Shown here: one piece after another, positions 1 to 8,970 of the stretch
Position numbering within the stretch: position 1 is the first letter of the stretch
Layout: the number at the start of each line of letters is the position of its first letter
NCBI GenBank assembly: GCA_964455095.1
Contig: CAYVUV010000069.1
Location: 62,001 to 126,000, forward strand
Length of the DNA stretch: 64,000 nucleotides
Source: CAYVUV01 sp964455095
GTDB lineage: Bacteria > Desulfobacterota > Binatia > HRBIN30 > CADEER01
Direction of reading: 5' to 3'
Position numbers and translations under genes: made by a program
The notes under the pieces: model-generated
Told to the model about the DNA's origin: nothing
Databases searched by the model: none
Seen by the model: the letters and a program-made list of their open reading frames with translations, nothing else

Positions 1-2
1 AC

Positions 3-608
3 ATCCCTGGCCGGATGTGGGTGACGACCGCGGGTCTTCTGCACAATGTGCTGGTGCCTTTCCCGGCGCTTATCGTGGCTGGAGTCCTCCTCGTCGACTT
101 CGGCGAGTATGTGTTTCACCGACTCTGCCATTCCAACCGCTGGCTGTGGTTGATTCATGCCACTCATCACTCGGACGACCGAGTCGACGTGTCCACCGCG
201 CTGAGGTTCCATCCCGTGGAAACGGCGCTCAACCTGACTTGGAAGACCGGCTTGCTGTGGGTGTGTGGTCTCCCCATGTGGCTGGTGGCGGCGCGCGGGT
301 TGCTGATGTTGCCGGGCACTTTGATTCAGCATGCCAACGTCCGGCTACCCGACGGCCTGGATCGGGCCATGCGCTGGGTGTTCATCACCCCCGCGCTGCA
401 CCGGATTCACCATTCGCCGCTGGCGGCCGAGAACAACTCCGACTTCGGCGAGGTGTTCTCGTTCTGGGACCGCATGTTCGGCACCCTGCGCCATGTGCAG
501 GAGAAGTCATTCCGGTACGGGCTGCCCAATCTGTGCGAAGACCGTTGGCACACCTTGCGCGGGATGCTCCTCACGCCGATCACGGCCCGTCAGCTCTCCG
601 CGCTCTGA
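3..608 (+). CDS. Fatty acid hydroxylase / sterol desaturase superfamily protein, 5' end cut by window
   Basis: Membrane di-iron hydroxylase of the sterol desaturase family, which hydroxylates or desaturates lipid substrates in the membrane. Numbered from the ATG at 15, it has the family's histidine boxes: HRLCH (35-39), HATHH (48-52), H66 in RFHP, and HRIHH (129-133). Hydrophobic stretches surround the first two boxes. The reading frame stays open upstream of that ATG to the window edge, and 197 residues is short for the family, so the N-terminal membrane segments probably lie outside the window. A hopanoid-associated gene (hpnJ) lies 2.5 kb downstream, which fits a membrane-lipid role, but the substrate cannot be told from sequence. 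Confidence 0.85.
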   Translation: MPGRMWVTTAGLLHNVLVPFPALIVAGVLLVDFGEYVFHRLCHSNRWLWLIHATHHSDDRVDVSTALRFHPVETALNLTWKTGLLWVCGLPMWLVAARGLLMLPGTLIQHANVRLPDGLDRAMRWVFITPALHRIHHSPLAAENNSDFGEVFSFWDRMFGTLRHVQEKSFRYGLPNLCEDRWHTLRGMLLTPITARQLSAL

Positions 609-660
609 GGCGGCCCTGTCGCGGCGCTCCATTGACCTGCTGGGCAGCGGCGTGTCAGCA

Positions 661-2952
661 ATGCCGCCCATGCGAACACTCTCGCTGGCTTGCGCTCTCG
701 CGATCACGCTCTTCGCCGCCGCGACACAGGCGGTGGATACCACCTCCTGGCCGCAACAGTTCGAGCGCGACGGCAACCAGCTGGTCGTCTACGAACCGCA
801 GTTGGACGCTTGGACGAATCTCATGACCTTCACCGGGCGCGTCGGCGTGCTGCTGACGCCGAAGGGCGGTGATGCCGTGAGCGGCGTGCTCCACATCACC
901 GCGCAGACCGATGCCGACCGGCAGGAGCACACGGTCACGCTGAGCGGCATTCATGTGACCGAGGCGAAGTTTCCGACGGCCCCCGACGGCGCGGCAGCGG
1001 GGACGCTGGCGACGGGACTGCTGCCCACCAGCGGCGTGGTGCTGTCGATGGACTCCCTGGTCGCCGCCCTCGCCGCATCGGGACAGGCTGTCGCGTCGGT
1101 CCAGCTCAACACCGCTCCGCCGACGATCTTTCTCGCCGGGCAGCCGGCGCGTCTGGTGTTGTTCGACGGCCCTCCGAGCTTCGCACCGATCCCCGGCACG
1201 ACATTGCAGCATGCCATCAACACCAACTGGCCGCTGCTGCGCGCCGCCGACACCGACGGCTACTTCCTGCTCGATTCGAGCGGATGGCTGACCAGCGAGT
1301 CGCTCGCCTCCGGCATGTGGCAGTATGCCGAGCAACTGCCGCCGAGCTTCTCGACGCTGCCGACCACCCCGGACTGGCAGGACGTCACTGCGAAGATCCC
1401 CGGCCCGCCGACCGAAGGGTTGCCGCCGCTGCAGATCTACGTGTCGACGGTGCCCGCCGAGCTCATCGTCATGGTGGGCGAACCGCAGTACCAGCGCCTC
1501 GCCGGCACCGGCATCTACGCCGTCCAAAACACGGAAAGCCTGGTGTTCTGGGACGGCTACGCCAAGGCCTACTACTACCTGGCGGCGGGGCGATGGTTTC
1601 GCGCCGCGACGTTGGAGGGGCCGTGGACGTATGCGACCGGCGATCTGCCGGCGGACTTCGCCAAGATCCCGCCCGACGGTCCGATGGCGGCGGTGCTCGC
1701 CTCGGTGCCCAACACCAGCGAGGCGCGCGAGGCGGCCCTGCAAGCGCAGATTCCCCATCTGGCTAGCGTCACTCGCAAGGATGCGACGGCAACGGTCGTC
1801 TACGACGGCGAGCCGCAGTTCGCACCGATCCAGGGCACGGCGCTGTCGTATGCCATCAATACGCGCGACGATGTGGTCCGCGTCGGCGATGCCTACTACC
1901 TCTGCGCGAAGGGGGTATGGTTCACCGCCGCCTCGCCCAGCGGACCGTGGGCGGTGGCGGCCTCGGTGCCCGAGGCGATCTACGGCATTCCCCCCAACTC
2001 GCCCGCCTACCACCTGACCTATGTCCGCGTGTACCAGGCCGCCGACGATACCGTCGTCGACGGCTACACCGATGGCTATCTCGGCCAGTATGTCGCCGAT
2101 GGCGTGGTCAGCTGGGGCACCGGTTACTACTACGCGCCCTACGTCGCCGCCGGCGCGGTGCCGCGCTACTACCCGCGCCCGTATACCTACGGCTGCGACG
2201 CCTACTACAACCCGGTGAACGGCAGCTTCCATCGCGCCGGCTACGGGTACGGTCCATACGGCGGCATCGCGGCGGGGGCCGTGTACGATCCCGCCACGGG
2301 GGCGGCGGCGCGCGGTGTCGCGGCCTACGGCCCTGACCAATCGGTTGCGGCGGTCGAGGCCTACAACCCGCGCACCGGGACTGCCGTAGCGGGATACGGC
2401 CGTTCGAACCCCTACGCCTCGTGGGAGCACGGCGTGGTGTACGGCGCGCAGCGGTCGGCGAGCGTCGAGGGATATCAGAACGAGCGCGGCTCCGTGGCCC
2501 GCGTGCAGACCTCCGGCGGCGGCGAAGCAGTCGCGGTCAGCGACGGTGACCGCTCGGCCGTGGCGGTCCGCGAGCCCGGCGGCGCCTGGTTCGCGGGCGG
2601 CGATGGCAACCTGTACCTGCACGGTGGCGATGGCTGGCAGCGCCGCGGCGATACCGCGCCGCGCGAAGCCGAGGTGGTCCGCGATGTGCCACAGGCGCGT
2701 GCTGATGAAGGTGGGATTCCCGGTCTCGGTCGCGCGGTGGACGGCGGCGGGTACGTGCCCGCAGGTCCACGCTACGTGCCGTCGACCGGCTGGAACCGCG
2801 AGCTGTCCGCCGGGCTCGACCGCGACTACGCGGCACGGCAACGGGCGCAGATGTTGAACCAACGCTACGCCAACTGGGGGGCGCGCGCGGCCGGCGGATT
2901 CGGCGGCGGGCGCTATGGCGGCTTCAGCCGCGGCGGCGGCGGGCGCCGTTAG
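661..2952 (+). CDS. Large secreted protein with three internal repeats and a Gly/Arg-rich tail
   Basis: Unrecognised exported protein of 763 residues. The N-terminus MPPMRTLSLACALAITLF, followed by AAATQA, is a plausible Sec signal peptide; the second ATG at 670 is an alternative start. The middle contains at least three divergent repeats of about 130 residues. Each begins with a strand such as LVLFDGPPSFAPIPGT, VMVGEPQYQRLAGT or VVYDGEPQFAPIQGT and ends with a motif like YYYLAAGRWFRA, then GPW and a proline-rich turn. After about residue 480 the protein becomes Tyr/Gly/Ala-rich low-complexity sequence, ending in RGGGGRR. The repeats suggest an extracellular beta-rich scaffold. No catalytic motif is visible and I assign no function. 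Confidence 0.8.
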   Translation: MPPMRTLSLACALAITLFAAATQAVDTTSWPQQFERDGNQLVVYEPQLDAWTNLMTFTGRVGVLLTPKGGDAVSGVLHITAQTDADRQEHTVTLSGIHVTEAKFPTAPDGAAAGTLATGLLPTSGVVLSMDSLVAALAASGQAVASVQLNTAPPTIFLAGQPARLVLFDGPPSFAPIPGTTLQHAINTNWPLLRAADTDGYFLLDSSGWLTSESLASGMWQYAEQLPPSFSTLPTTPDWQDVTAKIPGPPTEGLPPLQIYVSTVPAELIVMVGEPQYQRLAGTGIYAVQNTESLVFWDGYAKAYYYLAAGRWFRAATLEGPWTYATGDLPADFAKIPPDGPMAAVLASVPNTSEAREAALQAQIPHLASVTRKDATATVVYDGEPQFAPIQGTALSYAINTRDDVVRVGDAYYLCAKGVWFTAASPSGPWAVAASVPEAIYGIPPNSPAYHLTYVRVYQAADDTVVDGYTDGYLGQYVADGVVSWGTGYYYAPYVAAGAVPRYYPRPYTYGCDAYYNPVNGSFHRAGYGYGPYGGIAAGAVYDPATGAAARGVAAYGPDQSVAAVEAYNPRTGTAVAGYGRSNPYASWEHGVVYGAQRSASVEGYQNERGSVARVQTSGGGEAVAVSDGDRSAVAVREPGGAWFAGGDGNLYLHGGDGWQRRGDTAPREAEVVRDVPQARADEGGIPGLGRAVDGGGYVPAGPRYVPSTGWNRELSAGLDRDYAARQRAQMLNQRYANWGARAAGGFGGGRYGGFSRGGGGRR

Positions 2953-3065
2953 AAGCGGTGGCACTGCAAGCGACACCAGGCGGACATCGCGGACCTTAAG
3001 CGTCTTGCCTTCCGAAGGGGGGGCGGCTAGGGTCCGCCCACACAACGCTGAGGGGTTTGCAGCGC

Positions 3066-4508
3066 ATGAAGACGCTCTTTCTCAACCCGCCCTCGTACGA
3101 CGATTTCGACGGTGGGGCGGGCTCGCGATATCAGGCTACTCGAGAGGTCTGGTCGTTCTGGTATCCGACCTGGTTGTGCTACCCGGCCGGCATGATCCCG
3201 GGCAGCCGCGTGCTCGATGCGCCGCCCGAACACCTGACGCAGGCGCAGAGCGTCGAGATCGCCAGCGGCTACGACTTCGTCGTGCTGCACACCAGCACGC
3301 CGTCGTTTCGCCTCGACGTGCGCACGGCCGAGATGATCAAAGCGGCGAATCCCAAGTGCATCATCGGCTTCGCCGGCGGCCACGTCACCTCCGAGCCCGA
3401 TGCCTCGCTGCGCGCCTCCACGGCCATCGACTTCGTCACCCGCAAGGAGTGCGATCTGCCGGTGAAGGAAGTCTGGGACGGGCGCGACTGGAGCGACATC
3501 AAGGGCATCAGCTTCCAGCGCAACGGCAGCATCACGCACAACCCCGACCGCCCGGCGCTGACCAACGAAGAGCTCGACCAGCTGCCGTTCGTCACGCCGA
3601 TCTACGCCCGCGACCTCGACTATCTGAAGTACAACAGCCCCTACTGCCAGTACCCGTACGTCTCGCTGTACACCGGCCGCGGCTGTCCGGCGCGCTGCAC
3701 GTTCTGCCTCTGGCCGCAGGTGACCACCGGGCACTCGTACCGCGTGCGCAGCCCCGAGAACGTGTACGAGGAAGTGCGCGACATGCCGCGCCTGTTCCCG
3801 AAGATGAAGGAGATCTTCTTCGACGACGACACGTTCACGGCCGACCCGCCGCGGGCGCGCAAGATCGCCGAGCTGCTGCGGCCGCTGAACCTGTGCTGGT
3901 CGACCAACTCGCGCGCCAACGTCGATCGCGACACGCTCAAGGTGATGAAGGACGGCGGCCTGCGCCTGTTCGTCGTCGGCTACGAGTCGGGCAACGAGCA
4001 GATTCTGAAGAACATCAAGAAGGGCGTCAGCATCGACCGGGCGCGGCGCTTCACCAAGGACTGCCACGAGCTCGGCATCCTCATCCACGGCACCTTCATC
4101 GTCGGCCTGCCGGGCGAGACCAAGGAGACGATCGAGGAGTCGATCCGCTTCGCGCGCGAGATGAACCCGGAGACGCTGCAGGTCTCGCTGGCCTCGCCGT
4201 ACCCCGGCACGCACTTCTTCAACTACGTGCAGGACAACGGTTTTCTCGTCAATTCCGTGTACAACGACGAGGCCGGCTACCAGAAGTGCACGGTCAGCTA
4301 CCCGGGCTTGAGCTCGGAGGAGATCTTCGACGCGGTGGAGCGCTTCTACCGGCGCTACTACTTCCGCCCGCGCTACGTCTTCAAAGCGGCCAAGAAGATG
4401 GTCAAGAGCCGCGACGAGCGCAAACGCCTGCTGCGCGAGGCGGGCGAGTTCCTCTCCACCATGCGCAAGCGCCGCGGCGGCGGTGCACCGCGGCCGACCG
4501 TGAGCTGA
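3066..4508 (+). CDS. hpnJ: Hopanoid biosynthesis-associated radical SAM protein HpnJ
   Basis: B12-binding-like N-terminal region followed by a radical SAM domain. The cluster-binding motif is visible as GRGCPARCTFC (CxxxCxxC). The opening MKTLFLNPPSYDDFDGG and the segment SFWYPTWL match what I know of HpnJ. In Burkholderia, HpnJ is linked to converting bacteriohopanetetrol glucosamine into the cyclitol ether head group; that is family knowledge and not shown here. The ATG at 3066 is preferred over an in-frame TTG at 3057, with an AGGGG sequence upstream. The length of 480 residues is normal. The other hopanoid genes (shc, hpnI, hpnK) are not in this window, so it stands alone here. A strong terminator follows the stop codon. 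Confidence 0.88.
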   Translation: MKTLFLNPPSYDDFDGGAGSRYQATREVWSFWYPTWLCYPAGMIPGSRVLDAPPEHLTQAQSVEIASGYDFVVLHTSTPSFRLDVRTAEMIKAANPKCIIGFAGGHVTSEPDASLRASTAIDFVTRKECDLPVKEVWDGRDWSDIKGISFQRNGSITHNPDRPALTNEELDQLPFVTPIYARDLDYLKYNSPYCQYPYVSLYTGRGCPARCTFCLWPQVTTGHSYRVRSPENVYEEVRDMPRLFPKMKEIFFDDDTFTADPPRARKIAELLRPLNLCWSTNSRANVDRDTLKVMKDGGLRLFVVGYESGNEQILKNIKKGVSIDRARRFTKDCHELGILIHGTFIVGLPGETKETIEESIRFAREMNPETLQVSLASPYPGTHFFNYVQDNGFLVNSVYNDEAGYQKCTVSYPGLSSEEIFDAVERFYRRYYFRPRYVFKAAKKMVKSRDERKRLLREAGEFLSTMRKRRGGGAPRPTVS

Positions 4509-4527
4509 GCCCGTCTCGCAGCGGACG

Positions 4528-4565
4528 AAAAAAAAGGCCGGGAGGTTGCCCTCCCGGCCTTTTTT
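4528..4565. terminator. Bidirectional rho-independent terminator between hpnJ and the SCP2 gene
   Basis: Perfect 10-bp stem: GGCCGGGAGG at 4536-4545, loop TTGC, and CCTCCCGGCC at 4550-4559. It is preceded by eight A residues (4528-4535) and followed by six T residues (4560-4565). It sits between the convergent hpnJ and SCP2 genes and can serve both strands. Confidence 0.93.
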
Positions 4566-4591
4566 GCATTTCTGCTTCGAGCGACTCGCCG

Positions 4592-4930
4592 TTAGGCGGG
4601 GCGCTTGAACAGGGTCTGCATCTTCATGGCCAGACCCATGTCGCCAGCGATCTTGAGCTTGCCGCTCATGAACGCCATCTGGCCGTTCAGCTTGCCCGTG
4701 ATCAGGTCGACGTAGTCCTGTGCCGCCAGGGTCATCGTCATGTTCGGCGAGGCGTGCGAGCCTTCGCTCACCTTGGCCGTGCCGTCCTTGATCTCGACGT
4801 AGTAGTTGCCGCCGCCGTCACCGCCCAGGTTGAACTGGATAACCGAGCTCATACCCTTCGCTGCGTCGGCGTTGATGTTGGCCGGCATTGCAGAGAAGAT
4901 CTCCTTCACCGCTGCTGCTGTTTCTGACAT
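4592..4930 (-). CDS. SCP2 sterol-binding domain protein
   Basis: Small cytosolic lipid-binding protein of 112 residues that is essentially one SCP2 domain. SCP2 domains form a hydrophobic tunnel that binds sterols, fatty acyls or similar lipids. Recognisable features are the strand FNLGGDGGGNYYVEIKDGTA, the segment NMTMTLAAQDYVDLITGKLN, and the C-terminal part MAFMSGKLKIAGDMGLAMKM. The start is well supported by an AAGGAGG Shine-Dalgarno sequence a few bases upstream and a promoter about 115 bp further upstream. It converges on hpnJ across a shared terminator. Carriage of hopanoid-type lipids is possible but unproven. Confidence 0.92.
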   Translation of the reverse strand: MSETAAAVKEIFSAMPANINADAAKGMSSVIQFNLGGDGGGNYYVEIKDGTAKVSEGSHASPNMTMTLAAQDYVDLITGKLNGQMAFMSGKLKIAGDMGLAMKMQTLFKRPA

Positions 4931-5044
4931 GTGCTGTCCTCCTTTTTGAGCCTTGGGCGTGTGGCAGTTGCCCTTATGTTACGTTGGATTTGCGCGTGGT
5001 CCCGAATTCCGCCACCACCACCGCCCCTCCACAAACCGCCCGCT

Positions 5045-5073
5045 TTTCTATGTGACCCCCCCGCGCTTGTCAA
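5045..5073 (-). promoter_or_regulatory. Sigma-70-like promoter for the SCP2 gene
   Basis: On the minus strand, TTGACA (5073-5068) is separated by exactly 17 bp from TAGAAA (5050-5045). The -35 box is a perfect match and the -10 box matches 4 of 6 positions. The predicted transcript would start about 105 bp upstream of the SCP2 start codon. Confidence 0.6.
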
Positions 5074-5120
5074 TCGCCGTGGAGAGGGGGGCGGCGGTAC
5101 CGGTCGATCGACCGATTCGG

Positions 5121-6173
5121 TCACCCGCCCGGGCGCTGGCGCGGCTGAGTGGGCTCGCGCCAGAAGCCGCCCGGCAGGTTGGCGGGCAGGTTGAGCGTGC
5201 CGCCGATATTTGAGTACGGGAAGTGGCGGGCGCTGACATGGGCGTGCAACGGCACCAGGGGGCCGTCGTGGATCTCGTAGTCCATCGGCAGCGGCCCGAG
5301 GATCTCGAGCGCCCGATGCAGCAGGGCGCCGAAGATGTCGAGCCGCTCGGGCTCGAGCTCGGTGAGGCGCGCGCTGAGGTCGGGGAAAACGATCTCGTAG
5401 CTGCGCGGAAAGGTCCCGAACGGACAGAAATAGAGGAAGCAACCGCCGCGCTCTTCGATCAGGAAGCCCTGCTGCTCGGCAAAGGCGATGATCTCGTGCC
5501 ACAGGCGCGGCTCGCGGGCCAGGCACTCGTGCTCCTGCACAACCGGCGGCAGATCCCGGTCGCAGCCGATGACCTGATTGTGCAGATGCGGCTGCGAGGC
5601 GCCCGACTCGCGGCCCTGGTTCTTGCGGATCAGCACGGTGTGCACGGCGGGGTTGGCGTAGGCCAGGCGCGCCACGGCCGCGTTGGCGCGCAGCAGCGCC
5701 TGCAGTTGCGGGACCGGCAACAGCGCGGAGTAGAGCAACTCCTCGTGATGGCGCGCGCCCTCGGCGAAGTGGCGCGGGTCCTCGACGAGGACGTACGACT
5801 CGTTGCGCCCACCGGTGCACGATTCGGGGAGGCGCGGGACGATGTTGTAGAAGGCGCGGATCAGCCACGCGTTGTCGGTCGGCGCCGCGCCGGGCACTGC
5901 AGCCGGCTGCACCCGCAGCACCTCGGCCATGGTGGTCGCCTCGTTGCCGGGGCAGAACGGGCAGTGGCGCTGCGCCGCCTCCAGCTCCGCCAGCCGGTCG
6001 GCCTCCGCTTGTTGCCAGTCGACCCGCTGCTCGGCGGCGAGGTCGCGCCCCGCCGGCCGCGGCGGGAAGCCACTGCGCTTCTTGTAGATCTCGGTGAAGT
6101 ACGTGACCGTGCCGGTGAACGGGTTGCGCACCCACACCAGTTGGCCGTCGTCCTGGCGATATTCTACCGGCAT
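5121..6173 (-). CDS. GalT-like (DUF4921-type) hexose-1-phosphate uridylyltransferase family protein
   Basis: HIT-superfamily nucleotidyl transferase of 350 residues resembling galactose-1-phosphate uridylyltransferase. The zinc-site motif CPFCPGNE lies near residue 71. The catalytic histidine region reads GASQPHLHNQ, so the active-site triad is HLHNQ where classical GalT has HPHSQ. The C-terminal half carries HVSARHFPYSN, a likely metal/phosphate region. Family logic implies transfer of a nucleotide monophosphate between sugar phosphates, but the H-L-H-N-Q variant and the divergence mean substrate specificity is open. The ATG at 6173 opens the conserved region directly. The next gene upstream on this strand is a GT39-type transferase, separated by a dispersed repeat. 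Confidence 0.8.
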   Translation of the reverse strand: MPVEYRQDDGQLVWVRNPFTGTVTYFTEIYKKRSGFPPRPAGRDLAAEQRVDWQQAEADRLAELEAAQRHCPFCPGNEATTMAEVLRVQPAAVPGAAPTDNAWLIRAFYNIVPRLPESCTGGRNESYVLVEDPRHFAEGARHHEELLYSALLPVPQLQALLRANAAVARLAYANPAVHTVLIRKNQGRESGASQPHLHNQVIGCDRDLPPVVQEHECLAREPRLWHEIIAFAEQQGFLIEERGGCFLYFCPFGTFPRSYEIVFPDLSARLTELEPERLDIFGALLHRALEILGPLPMDYEIHDGPLVPLHAHVSARHFPYSNIGGTLNLPANLPGGFWREPTQPRQRPGG

Positions 6174-6233
6174 GCGATACGACTATACGCGACCGCTCTC
6201 GTCCCGCCCAATGGATCTGCGATGGAGAGCAAG

Positions 6234-6306
6234 AAACCACGGATGAACACGGATGGATACGGATCTGATCTTCTATCCGCGTGCATCGGTGTTCCTCCGC
6301 GGTTCT
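6234..6306. repeat. Dispersed palindromic repeat (ACCACGGATGAACACGGAT type)
   Basis: Imperfect inverted repeat of about 29-bp arms with a short loop. The left arm contains ACCACGGATGAACACGGATG and the right arm is its near complement ending TTCCTCCGCGGTT. Sequences of the ACCACGGATGAACACGGAT type are frequent intergenic repeats in many environmental bacterial genomes, as I recall. It fills most of the 138-bp gap between two minus-strand genes and could fold at the end of the upstream gene's transcript. Confidence 0.7.
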
Positions 6307-6311
6307 CAGGT

Positions 6312-8018
6312 TCAGTGCTGTGGTTGGTTGCTGATCAGGTATCGGTCGTGCGTCCGCGCGACGATATAGAACGGTTCAGGCACGATATCGCGCATTGATC
6401 GCGTCTGGGGCGCGAGCGGGTCGGAGACGAACAGCACCGGCCCCGCACTCCACAGCTGCTCGAGCCGCGCCCGGTCGATGAACAGCTCATCGCGATGCGG
6501 AGCCAGATACGGTGGGTCGACGAACCCCGGTGGCCGCAGCAGCGCCAGCTTGCGGCGCAGATAGAAGTTGAGACCGGCGCAGTGCTGGTACTCGATCGGG
6601 GCTTCGAAGACGAGCGTCGCCTGGTCCGCGTCGGCGGTGTTCTGGATCACGGCGGCCAGGGGCGCGCTCGAGTTGATCGGCGCGATCGCGGCCATCCCGG
6701 CGTGCAGCACCGGCGTCGCGGCGAGCACCGCCGCGCTCAGCGCCGGGCCGATGAAGCGCCGCGCCACCAGGCTCGCCAGCGCGGCGGCGACCGCGAGCCA
6801 GCCGAACAGCAGATGCGCCAGGTGAGCGAGCTCGTGGCGCTGGCTCAGCCAATCGATGTCCGAGAGCAGGCCTGGTACGACGGCATACGCCGCGGCGAAG
6901 ACGGCGACCGTGACGGCGAGATGGCCGATGACCCAGCGGTCCCAACGCGTGCCCCAGGTGCTCCATCCGCGCAACAATACGGCGACCAGCAACGCCGCAG
7001 CGGGCACAGCCGGCAGGGCGTAGTGCTCCAGGCGCGACGTGGCGGCGGAGAAGAAGAGCAGCGTGCCGCCTCCCCACGCCAGCACGAGCCGGATTCCCGG
7101 CGCCGCGGCAGGATCGCGCAATTGCCGCACTGCCGCGGCCAGGGCCAGCGGTAGCCACCAGGTCCACGGGAACAGCCGCAGCCCGAACGCCATCCAGAAC
7201 TCGCCGAGCGAGATCGGAATCGAATCGCGCGGCTCCTTGGCATCGAGAAAGAACAGCAGGTGCTGGTTGACGATGTAGTCCCAGGCGAAGCCCTCGTGGC
7301 GCAAGGCGACGGCGACATGCCAGGGCACCACCAGCGCGGCAAACAGCAGCCAGCCGCGCGGCGCCAGCATCGCCGCGAGCAAGTCCCAGCGCCGCTCGCC
7401 GAGTACGCCGAGCGCGATCGCAAAGCCGGGCAGCAGCAGACCGACCATGCCCTTGGCGAGCAGCCCGGCGGCGAGCGCGAGCTGCAGGCCGTAGAGCGCG
7501 CGCACCCGCTGCGGCCCCTGCGCGCGCCGCGCGACCGCGAAGGCCAGCAGGGCGCCGACGGTGGCAGCAGTGAGCACGATGTCGGGGCGCACGAAGCGCG
7601 CTTCGAAGATCGTGCTCGGCAGGCCGGCCAGCAGGCAGGCGGCCAACAGGCCAGTGACCGGGTCGAACAGCTCGCGCCCGAGGCGGTAGAGCAGCCCGAG
7701 CGTGAGCAGGGTCAGCAGTGTGCCGGGCAACCGCGCGGCGAGCTCGGAGACGCCGAGCAGCTCGTACGCCGACGCAATCATCCAATAGAGCAGCGGCGGC
7801 TTGTTGAGGAACAGCACGTAGTCGAGCTGCGGGCTGATCCAATCGCCGCTGTCGAGCATCTCGCGCGCCACCTCGGCGTACTGGCCGTCGTTGGGCTCGT
7901 CGAGCAGTGCCGGCGATCCGAGGCGGTAGCCGAAGGCGAAGATGACGAGCAACAGGCCCGCGGCGATCGCGGCGCGCCGCGCAAACGCGGACGAGGCAGC
8001 GGTAGTAGGCGTCGTCAC
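6312..8018 (-). CDS. Glycosyltransferase family 39 / ArnT-like integral membrane transferase
   Basis: GT-C fold membrane glycosyltransferase of 568 residues with about 11-12 hydrophobic segments. The first extracytoplasmic loop carries the acidic motif DEPNDGQYAEVAREML, typical of dolichyl/polyprenyl-phosphate-sugar transferases (ArnT, PMT). It is followed by the conserved LNKPPLLYWMIA. Such enzymes move a sugar from a lipid carrier to lipid A, glycans or proteins on the outer face of the cytoplasmic membrane. The acceptor here is unknown. The hydrophilic C-terminal 130 residues are probably a periplasmic domain. It is followed on the same strand by the GalT-like gene. Confidence 0.85.
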   Translation of the reverse strand: MTTPTTAASSAFARRAAIAAGLLLVIFAFGYRLGSPALLDEPNDGQYAEVAREMLDSGDWISPQLDYVLFLNKPPLLYWMIASAYELLGVSELAARLPGTLLTLLTLGLLYRLGRELFDPVTGLLAACLLAGLPSTIFEARFVRPDIVLTAATVGALLAFAVARRAQGPQRVRALYGLQLALAAGLLAKGMVGLLLPGFAIALGVLGERRWDLLAAMLAPRGWLLFAALVVPWHVAVALRHEGFAWDYIVNQHLLFFLDAKEPRDSIPISLGEFWMAFGLRLFPWTWWLPLALAAAVRQLRDPAAAPGIRLVLAWGGGTLLFFSAATSRLEHYALPAVPAAALLVAVLLRGWSTWGTRWDRWVIGHLAVTVAVFAAAYAVVPGLLSDIDWLSQRHELAHLAHLLFGWLAVAAALASLVARRFIGPALSAAVLAATPVLHAGMAAIAPINSSAPLAAVIQNTADADQATLVFEAPIEYQHCAGLNFYLRRKLALLRPPGFVDPPYLAPHRDELFIDRARLEQLWSAGPVLFVSDPLAPQTRSMRDIVPEPFYIVARTHDRYLISNQPQH

Positions 8019-8059
8019 GATGGCAGCGGGGGGTGTTGGTCGGATCAGCGGGGCGACGT

Positions 8060-8848
8060 TCAGCGCTCGCCGCGCCGCTGTATGATGCGCTCGGCCAGGC
8101 GCGGCAGTGCCTCACCGGCCGGGGCGCGAATGCTGACTGCGCACAGCGCGCTGAGCTCGCTCTCGTACGGGTTGATCTCGATCAAGGTGCCGCCCTGCTC
8201 GCGCACCGAGAGCGGAGACTGTGCGGCCGGATAGACCGTTGCCGAGGTGCCGGCGACCAACATGCAATCGCAGCGCTCGGTTTCCTCGTAGCAACGCCGC
8301 AACACGTCGTCGGGGATCGGTTCGCCGAACGAGACGGTGTCGCTCTTCAGGATGCCGCCGCAGGTGCCGCAGTGCGGCGGCAGCTCGGCGAGCGAGACCG
8401 CGTCGCGCGATACGCGCAGCCCGCAACCGATGCAGCGCACCAGGGTGTAGTTGCCGTGGATCTCGGCCAGTGCGCGACTTCCCGCGCCGCGGTGCAAGTC
8501 GTCGATGTTCTGCGTGATGAGGCAGCGCAGCACGCCGTCGCGCTCCAGCGCCGCCAGCGCGTGATGGGCCGGGTTCGGTTGAGCGCGCTGCAGCGTCTCC
8601 CACAGCTCGCGCATCGGACCGCTGGGGTTGAGCCGCTCTTCCCAGGCCCGCCGCGGGTCGGCGAGAAAGCGCTGGTAGCCGTTCATCGGCGGCTCGCCGT
8701 GTTTGGTCCACAGCCCGCCCGGGCCGCGAAACGGCGGGATGCCGCTCTCGACCGACAGGCCGGCGCCGGTCATCGCGACGACATAGCGCGCGCGCGCCAC
8801 GTGGGCGGCGGCCGCATCGATCTGCGTCTCGAGGGCGGCGGCGGTCAT
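8060..8848 (-). CDS. Sir2-family NAD-dependent protein deacylase (sirtuin)
   Basis: Sirtuin of 262 residues. The NAD-binding motif GAGLSVESGIPPFRG is near residue 27. TQNIDDLHRGAGS gives the QNID nicotinamide/ribose pocket. The catalytic histidine is in EIHGN, followed by a four-cysteine zinc site (CIGC, CGTC). The usual KPDVVFFGE motif is replaced by KSDTVSFGE. The predicted reaction removes acyl groups from lysines using NAD, releasing nicotinamide and O-acyl-ADP-ribose. It is divergent from the secreted-protein gene on the other strand. The neighbouring genes give no hint of the target. Confidence 0.93.
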   Translation of the reverse strand: MTAAALETQIDAAAAHVARARYVVAMTGAGLSVESGIPPFRGPGGLWTKHGEPPMNGYQRFLADPRRAWEERLNPSGPMRELWETLQRAQPNPAHHALAALERDGVLRCLITQNIDDLHRGAGSRALAEIHGNYTLVRCIGCGLRVSRDAVSLAELPPHCGTCGGILKSDTVSFGEPIPDDVLRRCYEETERCDCMLVAGTSATVYPAAQSPLSVREQGGTLIEINPYESELSALCAVSIRAPAGEALPRLAERIIQRRGER

Positions 8849-8970
8849 CTGTGGCGGCGCTCCCGTGCGGCGTTGAGTCCCCTGGGCGCGTGCAGTATAG
8901 GAAGCGGCATCGTGAATCTCAACGCGGCGCCCGCGCAGCGGAGCGGCCGCAGGTCAGTGGAGGTTTTGAA

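Noticed and set aside
655..3045. Long minus-strand frame opposite the secreted repeat protein
   Set aside because: Low-complexity Ala/Arg/Gly-rich shadow without recognisable motifs, opposite a gene with a clean signal peptide.
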